11,117 nt of DNA from Ichthyophonus hoferi (Eukaryota; Opisthokonta; Ichthyosporea; Ichthyophonida; Ichthyophonidae): positions 95,754 through 106,870 of the forward strand of contig NAOQ01000221.1 in assembly GCA_002751075.1 (NCBI GenBank), written 5' to 3'. The first letter of the stretch is position 1; each line of letters opens with the position of its first letter. Made by a program: the position numbers and the translations under genes. Positions 1 to 8,800 of this stretch are shown piece by piece. The notes under the pieces are model-generated. The model ran no database searches and was not told the origin of the DNA. It saw only the letters and a list, made by a program, of their open reading frames with translations.

Positions 1-17
1 GGGGTGGGGAGGGGGGA
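1..17. repeat. G-rich tract at window edge
   Basis: Three runs of four to six guanines separated by single T or A bases. The tract could form a G-quadruplex-like structure, but it is cut by the window edge. Part of it (positions 9-17) is the first block of the diverged repeat that recurs near 3108, where a shorter G run follows the same GA. Confidence 0.5.
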
Positions 18-357
18 AGCAGTAAAACAGGAATGTTCAATTAATTTGGGTATTTTTTATATAGCTATAAGGATTTAATATTATTAACAATTATTATTTC
101 AAACATGGTAGCAGAGAAAGCTTATATAGTTTATCATGGTCACAAAACCTTGTAATTCTATTAAGTCAATGATCCACGAATGCCAAAAACGCTTCATCCC
201 AACACTACATATCTACATATATCCACTGACCACTGGCTGCTACATGTGGACACTCAGTTTTATTACAACTACACACTGCCTTCAAATCTACATTTGAACT
301 ATCAACATTTCTAGCTTTAAAGTGACACCGAGGTAAAAACAACTGGGCAACATCCAC

Positions 358-709
358 ATGTCACTTCCGCCGCCAGACACCAGAAGCCAGACGCCAGAGC
401 CTACGATAGAGCCAGAGCCAGAGCAAACAGGAACATTTAACATACAGTGCGTTACTTTTGAATATTATCAGGAATTATCTAGTTCACTTAATGACCGAAA
501 AGCCTACAGCTAAGCAGATTTTCTACAACACTGGGAGAGTACCATTGTATGGATACAACACAGGCATGGCAAGACTATGCAGCAAGATGTTTGTTTCCAA
601 GAACACGCCATATTGCCGTTTGGTTCCGTTAAATCAGAGAAGCGTCAAGAAACGTCTACAAAAGCAAACACAAATGAAAAATATTTTGAACCACTTTCGA
701 AAAAAGAAG

Positions 710-740
<31 letters not shown>

Positions 741-780
741 TCAGTATGTAATGATTTTTCTTTTTCTTTTGGCTCTCTAA
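358..780 (+). pseudogene. Coding-like segment ending in a long A run, unrecognised
   Basis: An ATG at 358 opens a frame that starts MSLPPPDTRSQTPEPTIEP and continues through QCVTFEYYQELSSSLNDRK. Over about 140 codons this frame has one internal stop (TAA at 511-513) before its final stop at 778-780, far fewer than expected in such AT-rich DNA, and it is richer in G+C than its surroundings. The N-terminal part is rich in Pro and Glu like a linker. It runs directly into 29 consecutive A bases (710-738) with no canonical AATAAA upstream. The paired repeat unit at 3280-3397 lacks about 390 bases here, which fits an insertion. A retroposed transcript copy (processed pseudogene or LINE/SINE-like retroposon) is one reading; a decayed exon next to a microsatellite is another. 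No clear target-site duplication was found, and the protein was not recognised. Confidence 0.35.
710..738 (+). repeat. Poly(A) tract, 29 bases
   Basis: An uninterrupted run of 29 A, preceded by A-rich sequence containing two G interruptions. It ends the coding-like segment at 358-780 and could be the tail of a retroposed copy on the + strand, or a mononucleotide microsatellite. Confidence 0.9.
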
Positions 781-1263
781 CGCTTTCAGCCAATAGGGCA
801 ATAGGAGAGTGTTACATAGCACAGATGGGTAAGAAGGTTCGATCAAAGCCCTGATAATAAGTAGATCGATTCTTGTCATAGTATGTAGTATATGAACATA
901 AGCACTATTACATCAATGAAGGAAAATGAGGTAATGAGTTAATTCACCATCTAAATAGGGACATAATAGTATTTAAGTATTGTGATAAGAACAGACAATG
1001 CTAGTGGATCTCTTTGATCTATCGTGAGTTGGGGTTAATACGAATATTTATGATTGGCTCCATTTAAGTTATTAAACTTAGCAACAGGTATTAACTAGAA
1101 AGTTAGCACTGACGATAAGACGAAGTATGAAAAAAAGCCAAACTCAATAGTAAAGGACCGGCTCATACATACGCCGTAATGAGTAGCAAAAATGCAAAGT
1201 CCTCGTAACACACAAATGCTTTGCGCTTAATCAGACACTTGTAATAAACACATCATTTTTATA
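781..1263. other. Non-coding stretch, part of diverged repeat unit 1
   Basis: No gene is seen. Stop codons are dense in all frames. Blocks at 844-870, 959-980, near 1060 (GGCTCCATTTA) and 1203-1230 match the same-order blocks at 3397, 3552, near 3652 and 3766, which shows that this spacer was copied together with the coding relic that follows it. Confidence 0.5.
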
Positions 1264-1677
1264 ATGTCTAATCCACTGCTGGCACGCACATGTGATAAAC
1301 AGTGCTCAGATTTCTTGCTCGTTCAGAAGTCAGAGAGCTGCTTACTGTTACTAGAGAGTAATAATCGTATTTATCTACATAGTGACATAGCTCCAATTAA
1401 TGAACGATCTCATTGTACAATCTCCCCATTTGCACCCAAGCACATCAAAGCATCTATCCCTTCAAAATTAGAACAGAGATATAATTACTACATCTAGTTA
1501 CTTAGAGAGTTGGTATATGAGCCTTCAGTGGAGCCTCCAGTACAATAACTGAGCATTGAAGACAGATCTGATCAAACAGCTATCATTTACGCTGATCAAA
1601 CAACATTAACCACTACCAGTTATACAATTGAAGATCCAGACAGCTGTGTACAAGTCGATAGAACTGACACATCCTGA
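1264..1677 (+). pseudogene. Decayed coding segment, copy A, unknown family
   Basis: In-frame peptides such as FLLVQKSESCLLLLES and APKHIKASIPSKLEQRYNYY recur, changed but aligned, in the copy at 3856-4260 (SLIQKSENRLLTLNS and APKQIKASILSELEHRHHYY). Further right both copies share DRSDQ and then EDPDSCVQV versus ADPEACGQV shortly before a stop codon. Similarity that shows better at the peptide level than in the flanks suggests the segment was once coding, probably the C-terminal part of a protein. No single frame now spans it, so this copy is broken in several places. The protein family was not recognised, and no enzyme motif, signal peptide or membrane helix is evident. It could be a relic of a host gene family or of a mobile element. 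Confidence 0.4.
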
Positions 1678-1974
1678 TATATATGTAGCCTGGAAAAATA
1701 GTTAGTGCTATCTATTGGAGTTAAATGGCAATCCAATATAATCTATGAAAATCAAACCTATCGTTAGTGGGGATACTACACCTATATAGTAAGCCATTTT
1801 AAATCTTACGTTTTGGGTCCAAATAGCACATTGTTTAGGCATCCTGCCTACAATAAGTTCTGCTGACTTATTTAATAATAAAAATGTCTTAGCTTATATG
1901 TACTCCGTGTACGCAAAAGAGCACGTTAAAATAGCCTTTAATTTGACATTTTTTCTCCTTCTAAACAAATATAG
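1678..1974. other. Spacer with no gene seen
   Basis: AT-rich sequence without a convincing reading frame. Its right end has a pyrimidine-rich run (TTTTTTCTCCTTCT) followed by AG at 1973-1974, which has the form of a splice acceptor for the short ORF that follows. Confidence 0.4.
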
Positions 1975-2166
1975 GTCACAGGAATGCTCGTGTCTCTACT
2001 TATAATTCCTAACCCAGTCTTTGGTTTTGACTTCCATATTCCCTTGTACACACAAGTGGACTTTATTTTGAGTAATGTTGCCACTGTTATCCCTCTTGTT
2101 GTGTTAATTGTAAATATTATGATCATGGGATTAACAAAGTCTGAACCAATGACAAGACCTACATAA
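1975..2166 (+). CDS. Possible terminal exon or short ORF with one membrane helix
   Basis: Directly after a good acceptor-like signal (pyrimidine run, then AG at 1973-1974) a frame runs open for 63 codons to TAA at 2164-2166. An internal ATG lies at 1984. The peptide contains NPVFGFDFHIPLYTQVDF, then a hydrophobic run VATVIPLVVLIVNIMIMG of about 18-20 residues that looks like one transmembrane helix, then a short polar tail (LTKSEPMTRPT). That would suit the last exon of a single-pass membrane protein. No upstream exon could be tied to it, no family was recognised, and the matching place in the second repeat unit does not carry it. Hydrophobic ORFs arise easily in T-rich DNA, so chance remains likely. 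Confidence 0.25.
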   Translation, partial: VTGMLVSLLIIPNPVFGFDFHIPLYTQVDFILSNVATVIPLVVLIVNIMIMGLTKSEPMTRPT

Positions 2167-3107
2167 ATATTACATCAATCAGATGATACCTTGAGTTGTA
2201 ATCCATCAACGACATTATTGAACGCTTGTAAAACATTTCATTAGTGAGGTAAATGCTGCAATATTATACGTTATTATTGGTGTTATATCATTGCAACACT
2301 ATCTTCATAACTTACCATTACATAGAATATAAACACTTAGCATTTGATTCACAACATTAAATTTACTATCATAGCCAACTACATTCAAACATTAAGAGTT
2401 GCTAATCCACAATAGTTGGCTGAACACAACATAATTCTTGACTTGAAGTTTCCAGCTAGTATAAAAGATGCCAGCTGTACTAGAATTCAATTACAATCTA
2501 ATCATGGAAATATGGTTGGCTACACATGACTGAATGGTCAACACAGTTCAGTATTTGAACAAACTAAATAAACCAACTTTTGGCAAATTTCTCTCATGCA
2601 ATTGATCTGTATATAATTGTCCAATGCAGTAATATATTCACAAAGCTATCCAATATCCAGACACTGACATTCTAGGGATCCTACACAAGAGTCGTGCATA
2701 TTTTAACACTGCATCTAGATTAACCAATCTAAACACAATATTTCTATTGATTGGTGTTGAAGCCCAAAACGTTCAATGTCTTTTATTTGTTGCAGCTTAT
2801 TTCCTTATGATTTAAGACTAATCCATCCGAATAAGAACACGATAGTATAAGATTATCAAGAGAAGATCAGTCAATTTTAATGGGGCTCTGTAACTTGTCA
2901 TGAATTGTATTTGCAGGTTCTATTCACAGTTGATTGTAAGGATTATCAGTATCTCTATCACCTGGTAATGAGTATGTGTTAAAAACTTATCTAACTCTTC
3001 CTGAAGCTCATGCTTTTAGTTGAGTGATAGAAAAGCCTTCCATTTCTTACCAGACAATTTTTAATTGTAAATAAAATAACTGTGATCCAAATGATTCAAA
3101 ACTGGTT
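2167..3107. other. Long AT-rich spacer, no gene seen
   Basis: No reading frame above about 50 codons looks coding on either strand. One internal block near 2836-2920 (GATAGTAT..., then CAATTTTAATGGGGCTC) resembles both the stretch after 3552 (TATTAGTAT..., CAATTTTAATGGGCCTC) and, more weakly, the stretch after 959. The repeat structure is therefore nested and not a simple two-copy tandem. Confidence 0.5.
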
Positions 3108-3855
3108 GAGGGGGACATACAGTAATTCTATGTTCAATAAGAAACACATTAATATCATATTGTTCTAGTTAACTATCTAGATTGTTATCTGTATTATATA
3201 GTTCTACTTCGCTGGATATACTTAGCATAATACATATTTGATTTTCTGAAGAGAAAAAAATAGACAACATTTTTTAAATAACTGGGCAACAGTCCTTCAT
3301 TATGTTTCCAGCCTTGTATATGCAGTTCTTGATGTTTCGAAATAAAATTTTATGCGGTGTTATAACCGTTAACTCCGAATGAGCACGTTGTTTGGCCAAA
3401 GTCCTGATAACAAGCGGATGATAAAATGACCAGTCTTATACTAGTTAACTGAACATCAATTTCAACAGGTGAAATGATTTGTCGATGTGGAGGTATGTGG
3501 TATGTGAACACTTACATTAATGAGGAAATTTGTTAACATGACATCCAAAGGAGGACATATTAGTATTAGATTCTCGAGATAAAGTCAAACAATTTTAATG
3601 GGCCTCAGTGGTGGTTTGTAAATTGTATTAACCAATAAGGATCTTTAGGATCGGCCCTATTTATATTAACGAACACAGCTACAATTAATATTCGGGATAA
3701 AAAAGATTGGGAAAAAATGAAAGAGAACGGGAGCAATCAATATAGCAGGGCTGATATGAAATCATTCGTAACACATATGAAACTTTGCATTGGGTTATTA
3801 AATTAAACAATATTACAATATATACGTATAAAATCATCACATCGTTATTGTATTG

Positions 3856-4260
3856 TCTAGTTCATTATTGACTCTCGAATACGATAATCTGTGTCCAGAT
3901 CTCTCGCTCATTCAGAAGTCGGAGAACCGTCTACTAACACTAAATAGTGATAATATTTATTATTTACAGCGTAGCACTCCTTACTGATTGGTCTTATTCT
4001 GCAATATCCACATTAGCACCCAAGCAAATCAAAGCATCGATTCTCTCTGAATTAGAACATAGGCACCATTACTACAGCCAGTTACCTAGAGAGTCGATAT
4101 ACGCGCCTTCTATAGGCCCTCTACTAATACAACCGGTCTTGGAGACAGATCAGATCAATTAGCTAACTCGGCAAAACCAACTACAATTCATAAACCAATT
4201 GCAGATCCCGAAGCCTGTGGGCAAGTCACTGGAACTACTACAACCACTGTGGTCAAATGA
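3856..4260 (+). pseudogene. Decayed coding segment, copy B, unknown family
   Basis: This is the diverged partner of the segment at 1264-1677, offset by about 2580 bases. The best-kept block reads APKQIKASILSELEHRHHYY and continues QLPRESIYAPS, parallel to the first copy. Near the right end ADPEACGQVTG is followed within ten codons by a stop, at the same relative place as in copy A. No single frame covers the segment, so it is broken in more than one place and is not expected to make the ancestral protein. The family was not recognised. Having two copies, both decayed, argues for an old duplication of an already weak or dispensable gene segment. Confidence 0.4.
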
Positions 4261-4523
4261 GCATAGGCACTATAAAAGTATTCTCTAATGATTTGACTGT
4301 AACAAAACATAATATAACTGAATAATAAAGCAAATAAAATAAATTTCTGGAAATGCTTTTAACATATAGTGATGACTGAAAACTGTAATAGCAACAGTAC
4401 CTTAATTATTGTTTTAGAAAATTACTATTATATATAATGGTGAAACACCAATAGGTATATGTGTAAAGCTCTGACACACTAATACAAAGCCGATCCTGCA
4501 AACAGGAAGTCTAAATTTACCAT
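4261..4523. other. Short spacer, no gene seen
   Basis: AT-rich sequence following copy B of the coding relic. Several AATAAA/ATAAA-type hexamers occur near 4321-4340, but without an intact gene upstream they cannot be called polyadenylation sites. Confidence 0.35.
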
Positions 4524-4697
4524 ATGTGGCCAGGAGGCATATTTACTCGGCTACTGCGACAACATGGACGGTTGAATCGTCTTAAACTGCAAGCACCTTT
4601 GGGATGGGCGGGATGGGCAGAAAATTCTGCATTAGAGAAGGCACTACGTGTTAATGGCAACCTCTCGTATATTACGCACTCTTCTGCTGGTGATTAA
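4524..4697 (+). CDS. Small ORF, 57 codons, unrecognised
   Basis: ATG at 4524 to TAA at 4695-4697 gives MWPGGIFTRLLRQHGRLNRL, continuing with Trp-, Gly- and Ala-rich residues (LGWAGWAENSALEKALR). The region is distinctly richer in G+C than the DNA around it, as exons in this window are. The N-terminus has several Arg/Lys spaced among Leu and no acidic residue in the first 35, a pattern seen in mitochondrial targeting peptides. It could be a complete microprotein, the first exon of an unseen gene (GT dinucleotides occur near its end), or chance. The start context is weak, with C at -3. No family was recognised. Confidence 0.3.
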   Translation: MWPGGIFTRLLRQHGRLNRLKLQAPLGWAGWAENSALEKALRVNGNLSYITHSSAGD

Positions 4698-5497
4698 TTT
4701 GTGTACATGAAAATACTTGACCACTAAGCCATAGACTAGCAGTTTTGGACAACAATTACCTATTGACCTTAATAGTTAACTATAACCGAATATAAAAAAA
4801 TGTGGTAAAAACAACTAAAGATAAGCAAAGCATGGTGAAGATCTTAGTTTCGACATCTATTCTAACCATATGAACCAGAAAATTTGTATCATAATGTGAA
4901 AACAGGAGTAGTTAATTTATTTAGGTATTCATATATTTAGCCATAGTCATTTAATATTTATTAGCACTTACTATGACGTATGTACTCGAGAAAATTAGTT
5001 AGTACAATTTATTGGTCTCGAATTATATTTAATTTGGACCAGAAGTTTAGTGCAATTTAGCACGCAAAACTTACCGTAGTTTAAATGGCTTTGGTGAACA
5101 TTAACCACACTCAGTGATTGGTGTAATAGTTGGGATCCCTTCGGTTACGTGAGTTAAATGATATTAAGGAATTGGAAAAATATATTAATTCAAATTAACC
5201 AATGAAAATGCTCATTAATAAATATGAGGAATGATATAAATGCCATAATAATAAATAACATAAAAGTTTAGTGAATATATTCAAAATAGCCTTGGGAACT
5301 ACGCAAACTTATCCCGGTAATTAATCTTGATTATTATTAACTCAACAAGTATTAGCTAAATATCAACCAATCATAAATACATACAAATGTTGGCTTAAAA
5401 TACTTTCATCTTAATCTAGATTAAAACGTATGGAATAGATATGTTTTAGAATACCATAATATGTAATATAACTGCACTATATATTGTAATATTATAT
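4698..5497. other. AT-rich upstream region of the SLC37 gene
   Basis: No gene is seen. Positions 4900-5030 repeat the start of the window in diverged form (AAACAGGA, TTTA(G)GTATT, TATTTAGC, ATTTAATATT in order, with an offset near 4875), a third partial copy of the repeat. The remainder up to 5497 is strongly AT-rich and may hold the distal promoter of the downstream gene, but no specific site can be supported. Confidence 0.45.
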
Positions 5498-5517
5498 TAT
5501 CATATTGCAATATGATA
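5498..5517. promoter_or_regulatory. Perfect 20-base palindrome beside the TATA box
   Basis: TATCATATTGCAATATGATA equals its own reverse complement, centred between 5507 and 5508, and overlaps the first two bases of the TATA-like box. The core ATTGCAAT resembles half-sites bound by bZIP proteins of the C/EBP type. A homodimer binding site is an inference; in AT-rich DNA a palindrome this long is less common than short ones but not impossible by chance. Confidence 0.4.
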
Positions 5518-5560
5518 TAAAGTAACACTACCCTACCCTTCCCGATTCAGCCTCTCACTC
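5516..5560 (+). promoter_or_regulatory. Candidate core promoter of the SLC37 gene
   Basis: TATAAAG at 5516-5522 is followed 33 bases later by an A within TTCAGCC (A at 5549), a spacing usual between a TATA box and a start site. After it the DNA changes abruptly to pyrimidine-rich sequence (5530-5620) up to the start codon, which would be a 5' leader of about 75 bases. The position relative to the gene supports the call, but the AT-rich background makes the TATA match cheap. Confidence 0.4.
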
Positions 5561-5623
5561 ACCCTCTCTACCTATTTTCCTCTATACATTCCATTGTCTT
5601 TATTATACCCTTGTACACCTACC

Positions 5624-5866
5624 ATGAGTAACCTAAAATCACGAAACATGCCCGACCAAGCCCCTGGTATCCGTTTCTTACGGAGTATTATGCCATTACC
5701 TAGTAAAAAAGCCTTTAAAGTACATGCACTAGTACTAACATTTTTAGTGTATACGGCACTTCATATGGCTAGAAAACCAGCTTCTATTGTCAAAGGTGTG
5801 CTTCGGCCTACTGATTCTAACCTACCAGGATGGGCTCCATTTACTGGAGATAAGTATTTTATGTTG
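5624..5866 (+). CDS. SLC37 exon 1 (residues 1-81)
   Basis: Encodes the cytosolic N-terminus (PGIRFLRS), transmembrane helix 1 (about residues 31-48), the HMARKPASIVKG motif and the start of the luminal loop (WAPFTGDKYFML). The end is uncertain. Exon 2 needs phase 0, and three GT sites six bases apart (5867, 5873, 5879) all satisfy it, adding zero, two or four residues. The better-looking GTATTT at 5855 would break the frame. Confidence 0.88.
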
Positions 5867-8800
5867 GTGGGGGTGGGAGTGTCTTTGCTGCTATGGTGGC
5901 GATTGTTTTTTGTTACTGGTGGTGCTGTTGTTATTTTTGTTTTTATTGTATATAATATAATATAATATAACATTATAATATAACAAAACATACTATACAT
6001 TAACATAACGTATCTAATAAATGTACAAACCCACTTCATCTATCCTGCCCATACTATAGGTGAACCTATATAGCCTTATAGCATACATAAATATATACAT
6101 AAATACATCCATAACAACTATCTAGTGCAACAACTTAAATATTAAATACACATTTATAATTTAAAAAAATTAAATGTAGCTAACCAAACCATTGGCTCTT
6201 ATACAGGGTGGCAACAATCGTATGGGTAGTGTAGACACTGCATATCTATTGGCCTACGCCTTAGGGATGTTTGCAACTGGTAACCTAGCAGATCGTGTTA
6301 ATATGAGATATTTCCTTACCTTTGGTATGTTAGGCACGGCTACATGTGTGGCATTACAGGTATGTATGTATATATGTATGTATGTATGTTTGTATGCAAG
6401 TATGTATATATGTATATATAAGTAAATATTTATGTACGCATGTATGTACCATGTTATAATAATATATACATGCATGCATAGCCGATTGTGTGTTAGTATG
6501 AGATATTTCCTTACTTTTGGTCTGTTGGGCACGGCTATATATGTGGCATTACAGGTATGTATGTATGTACCATTTGATAATAATATATACATATATACAT
6601 ACGTACATACATAACACTACCCCAAACCCTACTCTCTACATCATACTCTACCTTATACCCTATACTAAGCCTACATACATTCTATTTTCCAGGGCATGTC
6701 CTATTTTTGGCATATACACTATTTATCCTACTATATCTGTTTCAGCCTACTTACTGGATTCTTCCAGTCTATTGGTTGGCCTGTAGTACTATGTATAGTA
6801 AGGTATAATATGAAATAACATAATATGTCATAATTATGATGTAATATAATATAATATAATATAATATAATATAATATAATATAATAAAACATAGTATAAT
6901 ATAATATAATAAAACATAGTATAATATAATGTAATACAATATAATGTAATAAAACATAATATAATATAACATAATATGATATAGCATGTCATATTATATC
7001 ATAAGTCAATGACATGCACACACATATATGCATACTCCTATATAACATGGAGTCATAATAGAGACATTGATTTTAATTGATTTTAAATCTTTGCAATCAT
7101 TGCAAAATAACTTTATGTCATTCCATCATTACTTAATTACTATCTACTATCTATCATCTACTACATCGAATCATAGTACAGATATTAATTTTAATTACAG
7201 GTATTTATTTCAGTTAATTTTAATTGATTTTAAAATATTTTAAATCTTTGTAGTCATTGGTTTGGCAAGAGTCAACGAGGATTGATTATGGGAGCCTGGA
7301 ATAGTCATGCCTTTCTGGGCAATATTATTGGTGCAGCCTTGGCCTCAGGTACACGTGCTTTTACTAAATATCGTATACTCTATAAATTGATTAATGTACT
7401 AAAATTTTAATTTTTTAATATATAATCATATTGGGATATATGTATTTTAATTATTGTATTAAAATTTAGGAATTTTACTACGAAGGAATTTTTATATTGT
7501 TATTTGATTAAGGTAGTATATAATTGTATGCATGCATACATACATACTATCATACTCTCATACTATCTTACTGTCATTTATATATACTTCCTATGCCTTA
7601 TTCTAACCCTATCATCATCGCCCATTACATTTTAAAATTACCACATATAGCGGTTATGCCCTGGGGATGGGGGTGGGCTTTTATCCTTCCTGCCATAGTA
7701 ATTGCTATACTTGCCATATTTGTCTTTCTATTCCAGGTAAGGAATGTGGTCTAGCAACTCCACGTCATATACTCTGTTCTGACTCATTCCTTTACATATA
7801 CGTCATGAATTATTCTTTTTTGGGTATTTATTATATTTAACTGGTTTGTTTTTAAAGAAATAGTAGTTATTTTATGTATATATATATGTATATATAAGCT
7901 TTTAAATATGTTATGTTGTCTTATATATTATATTATATTATTACTATGTTGCTTTGTATTATTATTATGTTGTTGTATTATATTTCATACAATAATTTTT
8001 AATGATTTTTAATGATTTTTTTTTTGGCAATCAATTCCCGCTGCTAACATTTTCTTTTTATTCCCTTTTACCCCACTTTACGATCCTTCAATTAGGTCAG
8101 TGACCCAGAAGACGTTGATATGACACTTGGAGATGACAAAGTATATTTATTTATAGAACCAGGTTAGTCATTGGTTTTATATATATTATGTTTGTATATG
8201 TATTTGTAATTACTATGTATGATACTATATAATGAAATAAAATGCAATACAACACAATACAACACAATACAACATAATATACTATAGTACTATAGTATAA
8301 TCTATTCTCATATAATTCAATCTATACTTATACTCACTCCAAGCCAATCATAATAGTCTACCTACAAATAGCAATGAACACTTAAATTCTTAAAGCAAGA
8401 TATACTATAAATTTATACATATGATATTATACTGCATTATATTCAATTTCCATGAATGATAGGGGGATAACCAATCCATTTAATCCAATTAGATAACACC
8501 GAAGTTCAAACCGAAAGAACCAACCATTTGAGCCGTGCATTTAAAAAACCCACAGCAACCAGTAGTTCACTAGGCCTAAGTGGTGCACATGCAACAGATA
8601 GAAACCTTCAACCAATAGGATTCTTGCAAGCCTGGAGTATCCCTGGTGTAATGGAATTTTCACTGTGTCTGTTTTGCTCGAAATGCATAAATGCTATCTT
8701 TTTCTATTGGCTGCCATACTACTTTGGAAATACGGGTATGTATATTTTATTGGTTGTGTTGTGTGCTAGTATGTATGATATTATGTAGGATAGTATGTAT

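Larger units (their letters stand above)
9..3107. repeat. Diverged direct repeat, unit 1
   Basis: Short blocks in this stretch recur in the same order and orientation further right. Examples are GAGGGGG...CAGTAA...ATGTTCAAT at 9-45 and 3108-3145, AACTGGGCAACA at 341 and 3280, CAAAG(C/T)CCTGATAA at 844 and 3397, GGACATA(A/T)TAGTAT at 959 and 3552, TCGTAACACA at 1203 and 3766, and the coding relic at 1264-1677 and 3856-4260. Spacing between pairs is about 2550-2595 from position 844 on, but 2939-3099 before it, so unit 1 carries extra sequence near its start. Identity is clearly old and patchy. Block order is seen directly; the outer limits are approximate. No transposase, reverse transcriptase or terminal structure was recognised, so the repeat is not assigned to a family. 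Confidence 0.55.
3108..4890. repeat. Diverged direct repeat, unit 2
   Basis: Second copy of the block series described for 9-3107, starting at GAGGGGGACATACAGTAA. Relative to unit 1 it lacks the poly(A)-ended segment (about 390 bases between the AACTGGGCAACA and CCTGATAA anchors) and much of the material that follows the coding relic, including the 1975-2166 ORF. Limits are approximate. Confidence 0.5.

Noticed and set aside
634-879. Minus-strand open frame with a long Phe run
   Set aside because: The Phe run is the complement of the 29-A tract, and the rest shows no domain or start signal.
25-5030. The similar stretches near 25-150 and 4900-5030 as a pair of terminal repeats of one ~5 kb retroelement
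   Set aside because: The two stretches are too diverged, have no matching ends, and a further copy of the same block lies inside at 3108. No reverse transcriptase, integrase or capsid-like segment was recognised. A nested duplication explains the pattern better.
5594-5623. Upstream non-ATG start (TTG at 5594) for the SLC37 protein
   Set aside because: Eukaryotic initiation favours the ATG at 5624 with A at -3, and the upstream codons lie in a pyrimidine-rich leader with no family similarity.
6254-6592. Minus-strand 112-residue open frame across exon 2 and its copy
   Set aside because: It is made from the complement of the GTAT repeat and the antisense of exon 2, and its internal repetition simply mirrors the exon duplication.
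6769-6987. Minus-strand 72-residue open frame of Tyr, Ile and Leu
   Set aside because: It is only the complement of the TATAA pentamer array, and the repetitive composition is not protein-like.
7187-7214. AG directly followed by GT (TTACAGGTATTT) as a recursive splice site in intron 3
   Set aside because: Recursive splicing is known for introns of many kilobases. This intron is 451 bases, and the motif is short enough to be chance.
8735-8788. Extension of exon 7 past 8735 to a stop at about 8786
   Set aside because: The peptide after GNTG loses all family similarity, and GTATGT at 8736 gives the phase that exon 8 needs.
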